From Apostichopus japonicus (lineage: Eukaryota > Echinodermata > Holothuroidea > Aspidochirotida > Stichopodidae), in the NCBI RefSeq assembly GCF_037975245.1, contig NC_092577.1, positions 4,146,001-4,210,000 of the forward strand: DNA of 64,000 bases, in the 5' to 3' direction. The translations under genes and the position numbers were made by a program. This document shows, in pieces, positions 57,420-64,000 of the stretch; within the stretch, counting starts at the first letter, position 1, and each line of letters starts with the position of its first letter. The notes under the pieces were generated by a model. That model searched no databases and was not told the origin of the DNA. It saw nothing but the letters and a program-made list of their open reading frames with translations.

Positions 57420-59912
57420 GCTGGATGAAGGCTTTTCTGCAGAAAAATATTATGACGAAAGATGACTGTTGCATCTATCAGGATGCAGATCCATCTTGTG
57501 ACAGTGAAACCCTCGAGATGTGCCCTAACCCATTCCTAGCGGGTGCCGATCGTGTCGAAAATCCACTTGGCGGGCCGTTTGGTGATGAGTAAATACAGAT
57601 CTTAGACAATTATTTCTAAACACAGCATGTATTTAGCTAATTTACCTAATATATTTATTTGGAACTTGAAGTATACATGTTACTACTAAATCATTCTGTG
57701 AAATTAAGAGTAGCTCTGGTGTGTGGGACATGGATAAGTTATTTCATTGAGACATAGACACATAGATGTAGCCAAAATAGCCAGCGTGTTTCACGATTTA
57801 AACGTCTTTATAGCGACATACGCTTAGAGGCCAAAGCATGATAACCAAAGTTAATATATTATGTATAACTTGACCCTTCCAACATTTGCCGAGGATACAC
57901 ACGAGAAGTTTAGTCTTCTTTGTTTCCGATTGTGTGTTCAGTGGGGAGGGTGAAAGTAACATATAATATATATATATATTTATAACTTCCACTTCACGAC
58001 CGGTTTCGTCCTTTTGGGACCCATCAGGAGAAGGTAGGAATCGAACCCCCGGATCTTATGTCACAGACCAAAGTCCGTACCACTCGACCACAGTGATTCT
58101 ACTGGTTTGTGAATGCGTATAAATTGGCTATGTATAACTGTCATTGAGGGCGTATTACCCAAGTGTTATGATTGTACAGAGTGCACCCTAGTGCTCTGAA
58201 TCTGACAGTTTACACAGAATAAGCAAGCCAAGCCGTAAACAAGAAATGAATGTGGTATGACAGATGTATAGTAAATCAATAAAGAACAACACACCAGAAA
58301 ATATATAGATCATACAGAAAATAAATAGATATAGATATATATCACAAAAGAACTGTTATAGTTTCGAAAGTGAAAGTTCTTTTTGAGGAAAATGAACGGT
58401 CGTTTGAGCAACAAGAACTTGATTTTTACCAATCATTTAGCCTACTTATCTAGAAAGAACACTTTGCAATGTTACAAACCTACAGAGAAAGAGAGAGAGA
58501 GGTGGAGAGAGCGCACCTCTCCATTAACAAAACTAGTGGCACAATCTATGAAATGGAGCATATTTAATCTTTTGAGAGAGGAGGGAGAGACTTACCCAAT
58601 TTGTCGATTAAACATTCCATTGATAGTTACCACGGCTCGAATGTTTTTATGTTCGGTAACTATTTCAGCTGCAGTTTCGTCCACCTACATGACGGTGAAG
58701 CCTGCATATAAAACCAGGACCTCCACAAATTCATTCGATCACCAATAATTTTTTAATTGATAGCATGAACTAAACAAGTACTGCCATATGATTCATATTT
58801 GAGGGCACATAATTAATTGACCAGCCACCGTATGATTGTTAACACAAGTGCTCTAATTGACAATCACTATACTTTTCCTGTGTGAAGACATATTTGGTTG
58901 ACCACTGAAATAGTAGTAGATTGTGTGTTAATCATGAATTTGTGCAGAGGAGCGTTCAGTATGGCTAGCATTACCAACTCAGGTAGATATTTAATCTCCC
59001 ATGTTTTAGGCCAAAAACAGTCGACTAGGTGGAATTTGCTATAGGCTGGGAAGATCGTAATGTACATTGAGTTCCAGTGTAAACTAACTGAATATTCATG
59101 AAGATATTAGTGTAGGTTACATATACAGTCCACTCATTGAATTATTTAACGAGATTTCCTTATCGCAATAGAGACAGTATTCTCAATTCCGGGTCCTACA
59201 ATTGTGGCAACTTTTCGCGAAACTTTGATACCATTAACCACCCTGAGCATATATAGTCGTTTCGAAAGTTTAAATAATTCTTTAATTTATTGCAAGATAG
59301 TGATTATAAAAAAATATATCGAATTTTTATTATCAACGACATTAAATATTACAAAATGGTATTAATTCACTAAATTTGTGTCTTTATCTTTTCTTACGAA
59401 ACTCATTTTTTCCCCGCCCACTGAACTTGTTGCCACCCTAGATTGAAGGCTCTAAATAGGAGGTCAGAAGATGTATTGAACGGGGCACGATCGGCCGTAT
59501 GTTAACTGCAAGTTCTCGTACAGTTCTGGGGACAAGATTACAATTCTTTTTCACGAGAAAATATTCTTGCAAAGACCTAAATATGTTGGACGCCTGACCT
59601 AAATTTCTACAGTTACTGCACCGAGATGTGACACGGAAGTACTAGCCTCGCATAATTGCCCATATCGAGACGGCTATTTACGTTTTCTATTTATGAGTTT
59701 TATCGGTAACTTGCAAATAAAACCGTCAATATATACTCGGGTCAACTGCATGACTATAGTCTCTTGTCTCGTTACTTGGCCTATTCTATTCTAGGACCTT
59801 TGTTGTCCGATCTTCAAAGAAAAATGGCTATATGTGACGTTTTTCTTGGCTATGAGCTAAGAATTGCTGACATCAGCCCCTGGACCTTTTTTTTAAATGT
59901 TTCATATTTTGG
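57420..59912 (+). other. Distal 3' flank of unit C, no supportable gene
   Basis: Direct match to A 27933-30466, including the SINE copy at 57966-58104. The match ends at a sharp boundary at 59912. Confidence 0.6.
57966..58104 (-). repeat. tRNA-derived SINE with short TA tail (unit C copy)
   Basis: It has the same A-box-like and B-box sequences as 28489-28672 but only about six TA units. Confidence 0.8.
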
Positions 59913-60176
59913 AATTTCAATTGGAATTTTCACTTTTTAGCATTCAAATTGTAGATTTTGTAGTCAATCTGTTTTATCGCTTTACTCTACACCAGTGCTT
60001 TTAATCGTTTTTCGATCTCATATTCCTGTATATATCTGTTTATGGTATATGTTTTATGTATTTACTGTTTTATGTCATTGTATATTCTAGATTGTTTGTA
60101 AAGCCCGCAGATGCATCGCGCGTAGTGCGCTATATAATATTTTATGTACATTAGGCCTACATTACATTACATTTTA
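59913..60176 (+). mobile_element. 3' end of a CR1/L2-type non-LTR retrotransposon
   Basis: The first 150 bp (aatttcaattggaattttca and onward) repeat the 3' untranslated region at 33191-33325. The sequence then runs through gcgcgtagtgcgctatataa to a tandem attacattacatt tail, the typical terminal microsatellite of these elements. It marks the right boundary of unit C. Confidence 0.8.
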
Positions 60177-60339
60177 TCGGAATTATCGTGATTTTTTAAA
60201 CAAAACATCGTCGTATAATATGGATCTACAATAAATCTAAGCAATATTTGATCAACGTAACTATACGGATAATGTTCTTCGTACGGTATCAAAAAAAAAG
60301 CAGAGAGTTTATCAAAGAGTAGGGGCCAAAAAAACATAG
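60177..60339. other. Short spacer, nothing recognised
   Basis: AT-rich sequence between the CR1-like tail and the next element. Confidence 0.5.
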
Positions 60340-60804
60340 CAGGCGCGTATCCAGGATTTTCTAACCCGGGGGGCGCGAATTACTATCTAAGCGGAGCGCC
60401 ACCATCGGTTGGCGCGGAGCGTCCAAAAAATTTCTGGTTTTGATACCCCCCAGATCACCGGAAATGGCACTTTACGGGCTTGAAAATAAGCAACCAGATG
60501 TACACTTTTGCCTGAGAGAGAACCGCAGTATTTCCCAATAGTTTTTTTTCCATCCATAACCTTTTTGAAGATCGTCACCAGTCACACATCATGTTCAACC
60601 TCATCGCATGTCCTGTGGATCATTGCTTTTGTAGGTGATTCTACGTCGCGGCCCACAATATCCGTCAGCCCCACTTTTCAAGGTTTTAAGCCCATTATTT
60701 GTTCAGAATTTGAAAATTTACGTTTCTCGTGATTAAACTCAATTCAAAAAATACCCATAATGTTGCACAAAATTTCATCTATGGACAACCAATATAGAAA
60801 AACC

Positions 60805-61461
60805 CAAGGGCGGCGGAAGCACTTTTAATCGGGGGGGGGGGGGGCACCGACATCAAAGGGCACTTTGCAGATATTCGATTGGACTGATGCAGCCTTATAT
60901 TTAGTACCCTTTATAAATCTTATTGTATTTATCTTATTTGCGTATACACATCATCCCATCAACGCCCCCCCCCCCCCTCAAGGAAAATATGCATACTAGC
61001 ACTGCAATATCCAATGTGCAAATTAGGAAACATGGAACAAGTTTTCTTTTGAGACAAAATGAGGTGAAATCATGCTAGTTGCTAATGTAGGAATCTTCCG
61101 AATTAGAATTTATTTCTTGTTAATATCTTACGATTTTTTTTCCATTCGAAATAGCTTTGAGTTTGACCCACAGAAATTCATTAGAAAGTCAGCGGCGTAG
61201 CCAGGGTTTTTGCAAAGTTGTATGCACGACTATCTGAGCGGAGCGCCACCATCGGTTGGCGCGGAGCGTGCAAGAAATTTTTTGGTTTTACAAACCCCTC
61301 AGATGGCCGAAAACGGCCCTTCCCGAGTGTTCATTCTGGTTCCCTGGCCTCTTGCTAACTTGAGACACCTAAATTTTTATGTAGAAAAAGGGCACATTTT
61401 TAACCTGAGGAAAAGTGGGGGGGGCACGTGCCTCCTGTGCCCCCCGGTTCCGCCGCCCTTG
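60805..61461. mobile_element. Nested hAT-type MITE
   Basis: The ends caagggcggcggaag and ttccgccgcccttg are inverted repeats, flanked by a perfect 8-bp direct repeat, gaaaaacc, at 60797-60804 and 61462-61469. Confidence 0.92.
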
Positions 61462-61899
61462 GAAAAACCTCCTTGAACCCCTAACAGACCGGTCAATATT
61501 GCACGAGTAGAGGGACGTGTGATGAAGAATGTGGGTCAGAAATTTTCAAAAATTCAGACACAGTTAATTTCTTGGTGTAGAAATATTAAAACCTCTTATA
61601 ACGGCTATTATAAAACTTGGTTGAAGGAAATGAAAATATAGCAGATATTTCCGAAACCGAACAATACACACATAGGAGTAGGAGGCGGGGGGTGGGGGCT
61701 GCAGCCCCTAATTCGCCATTACTAATGTAAAAGAGAGTTTTAACATAATTGGTCTTCCATGATTTTTCTCCGTCTACATAAGACATTTCGTTGTTTACAT
61801 TAGCATCCCGCGGTATACTGTGCCACTTTCACGGACCGTACGGTACACGATGGCATCTGATGTAATAACCGATGCTTGCTTATATGATATTGACATTAA

Positions 61900-62275
61900 C
61901 ATGTTGGACGCGCGCGGAGCGCGCGAAAATTTTTGGTTATTTTTTTCGGGCAAGTTGGACAATTTTGAGGCTGTTCATCCTGGAACGCCATTTTCATGCT
62001 CACTGATATGATGTGATATCTGCTGTTTGCTTTACAAATTCGAACAGGCGCGTAGCGAGGAATTTGCCAAGGAAAGGGCGAAGCCTGTAGGCAAATTATC
62101 TAAGCGTAGCACCCCCATTAGTTGGCGCGAAGCGTATAAGAAAATTTTGGCCGAAATGCCTCCCAGATCGCTGGAAATGGCACTACCCAGGACCATTTGC
62201 TGGCGCGAAGCGTACAAGCAAATTTTGGCCGAAAATGCCTCCCAGATCGCTGGAAATGACACTTCGCAGGCCTTG
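61900..62275. repeat. Tandem-like hAT interior words
   Basis: Two adjacent copies of a block reading tggcgcgaagcgta, then aaattttggccgaaa and cagatcgctggaaatg lie at about 62120-62185 and 62197-62260. Looser copies occur at 27760, 60400, 61250 and 61910. The open frame 62027-62278 that covers them is a by-product. Confidence 0.7.
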
Positions 62276-62693
62276 TAAGTTGCATCTAAGCACTTTCTAT
62301 TTTGAAATTACTAGCGATATCATTAAATAATATGCTGAAGGGGGGGGGGGGCGGTCGCCCCCTTCCCGAAATTTGTCATGTTCCCCGACGACACGGTCGA
62401 GTTCGAGACCAGCCACAGTTGGTTTCATAGCACCGTTCTACAATTGATTAAGGCGTATATACACACACACGCGTTATGATATACCATATATAGTATATAT
62501 ATAGATCATGAGTAAGAGAAGAAAAATGGAAACGTCAAGAATTGAGTTGTCGGTGTAAGGGGTAGGGTGAGGCACACGCCTCTTCCGAAATCCTTGATCC
62601 GTCACTGGCTACCCTGTGTATATAATAGGGATCAGCGCTGTAATAATGTCACTGTTCCTCTTTCTCTTCCCGTGTCTTGGCGTTTTTCTTTAA

Positions 62694-62815
62694 CTCCCTC
62701 CTTTTTTCCTTTTTCTCTCTTTCTTCTTTTTCTTTTCCCTTCCTTCCTCTCCTCCTCCTCTTTCCCCCTCTTTTTTCCTTTTTTCTTCTCTTTTTTTTTC
62801 TCTCCTCTTTTTCTT
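62694..62815. repeat. 122-nt uninterrupted pyrimidine tract
   Basis: Every base from 62694 to 62815 on the plus strand is C or T. Long homopurine/homopyrimidine tracts can form triplex (H-) DNA. The frames reported on both strands here are low-complexity by-products. Confidence 0.9.
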
Positions 62816-62867
62816 ACCCGGGGGGCGCGCGCCCCCAACGCCCCCCCCTGGATACGCACCTGCATAG

Positions 62868-63605
62868 GTTTGCAGGAGTCTTCCTCAGGTAAAGTTAAGT
62901 TCTGCAGATCGTTGGCCCAGATGGAACGTTGGTAAACGTTTGGGCATTATGTGTCAAAATAACAACTATGTTTGCAGGGACTTTCCTTTTGTTTTTCGTG
63001 TGTTTTTTAATGTAAGATGTCACAATTTGAAAGAACGTTTTATAATCTCAAACTACAACAACTCTCGAAATAAAGAGTAATTCGATTAACAAAATTTCCG
63101 ATATTTCCCTTGATATTTCATTGCTTTATTACAAATATTTTACTTTTATCTGAAACATTCGAAAAAAGGATCCTTTGTTTCTTAACATTTCTTCATATTT
63201 CAAGATTTGAAGATGTTTAATTTTTAATTTTCGACGTTTTATGATAATTAAAAAAATGAAAATGAAAATACATATGAAATGCACAATCTGACCTTCCGAC
63301 AGCTTTTCTTTCTCCGGGAAAGGATTTGGCTGAATGATCTAGCACTGCCGTTAAGAAAGAGAAATGTAATTTTGCCCCCCCCCCAATCCCCCTCCCATCA
63401 TGGACAACTGCTCTATCTGCCCAGAGGTTTTTCTTTTCATAAACAGTATCTGGCCATGGTGCGTTGGATGAAAGATTAAGAACAATGAAGTTAAAGTAAA
63501 ATGCCATCAACTCTTTATTCAACCTCGGCTCTGCTTAACAACATACAATTGAGCCCTCTAACCTGGATGCCTTGATAAACGTTAAAGTGTTAATGGCATA
63601 TGGTA
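62868..63605. other. Intergenic, no gene seen
   Basis: AT-rich with a C-run at 63376-63384. Overlapping frames on both strands at 63217-63522 resemble no family. Confidence 0.5.
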
Positions 63606-64000
63606 AAGTATATGATTGGTTGGTTGCATTTAAGTGTGCTGTCGTATTGCTTGCAAGGATGACGTATAAGGTGGTAAATTAATGTACTGAATATGTGTGC
63701 GTAATGACAACCATCACTGCAGAACGTCCCGCCGATTATAAACCTTCTTTATGCTTGTATCAGTGATGACTCTTAAATCATACGACGTTCATCAGTCACA
63801 GTGGCTGGAAATCTTATTCTAGCATACAGGTCAGAGGTCATCTCCTCAGAAAACAGACCTGGTAAGAATCAGAAGCTCTTAATTATGCAACGTGTCGCGC
63901 GAATCCTATGAACTGTCGAAGATAGTATACAAAATACATAAAATATCAGTAGTTTATTTGTGCATCATTCGTTTGTTATGATGTTCATTTTCACACAGCT
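63606..64000 (-). repeat. Start of a fourth duplication unit (D), inverted and cut by the window edge
   Basis: The sequence (gtaaagtatatgatt, catcactgcagaacgtcccg, cagtggctgga, tgtcgcgcgaatcctatgaa) matches unit B 35935-36345 in the same orientation and A 25900-26190 in reverse. In unit B this flank leads to a minus-strand TRIM gene about 4 kb further right. Another minus-strand TRIM copy is therefore expected beyond the window. Confidence 0.85.

Larger units (their letters stand above)
46330..59912 (+). repeat. Unit C, direct copy of the segmental duplication
   Basis: It matches unit A (14072-14560 and 17845-30466) in order and orientation. Private features are the minisatellite (shared with B), the element 47196-49025, a retrotransposon-like insertion at 49831-50100 and the element 53957-54292. 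It ends at catattttgg, where a CR1-like 3' end begins. Confidence 0.9.
60340..62862. mobile_element. Composite DNA element with 5-bp target duplication
   Basis: The termini caggcgcgtatccagg and cctggatacgcacctg are inverted repeats. The 5-bp sequence catag is directly adjacent on both sides (60335-60339 and 62863-62867). The interior holds a nested hAT-type element (60805-61461) and repeated words such as gagcgccaccatcggttggc. It also has lgth-poor G-runs and a long pyrimidine tract. No transposase was recognised. The ends and duplication length resemble 53957-54292. Confidence 0.65.

Overview
This window looks like nuclear DNA of an invertebrate animal, not a microbe. It is AT-rich, has long (TA)n, (ATT)n and GATA/GACA microsatellites, tRNA-derived SINE-like repeats, non-LTR retrotransposon remains, and many short hAT-type and TTAA-type DNA elements with clean target-site duplications. 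Its genes have splice signals. Expanded TRIM-like families with this kind of repeat landscape fit an echinoderm, perhaps a sea cucumber; that assignment is inference only.

The real genes are four related TRIM-like loci, each a single long coding exon beginning just after a 3' splice site: TRIM-1 (4662-6887, +, diverged), TRIM-2 (21027-23225, +), TRIM-3 (40099-42279, -) and TRIM-4 (51354-53505, +, broken). Each encodes a C3HC4 RING, two B-boxes, a long coiled coil and a C-terminal region resembling a beta-propeller. TRIM-4 has a 29-bp deletion between RING and B-box 1 and an early stop at the C-terminus.

TRIM-2, -3 and -4 lie in copies of one segmental duplication. Unit A (about 14072-14560 and 17845-30466, +), unit B (about 35926-45962, inverted) and unit C (about 46330-59912, +) alternate in orientation. 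The right edge (63606-64000) starts a fourth copy, D, in the inverted orientation. Each unit has private transposon insertions whose empty sites can be read in its sister units. Among the near-identical copies, amino-acid changes and all length changes concentrate in the C-terminal propeller-like region, while RING, B-boxes and coiled coil barely change. This makes the cluster a candidate for a diversifying recognition family.

Between the units lie other elements. There is a decayed Tx1/L1-like retrotransposon (9081-11866) flanked by about 140-bp direct repeats, and a nested stack of DNA transposons (14560-17842) holding an IS3EU-like and a THAP-bearing Kolobok-like element. There is also a 194-bp satellite (31232-32757), CR1/L2-like 3' ends, a hAT transposase remnant, and a 12-bp frame-preserving minisatellite in inverted copies at the B/C junction. 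The stretch 60340-62862 is nested non-autonomous elements with a 122-nt pure pyrimidine tract. All identities and comparisons were made by eye; no search or alignment program was run.
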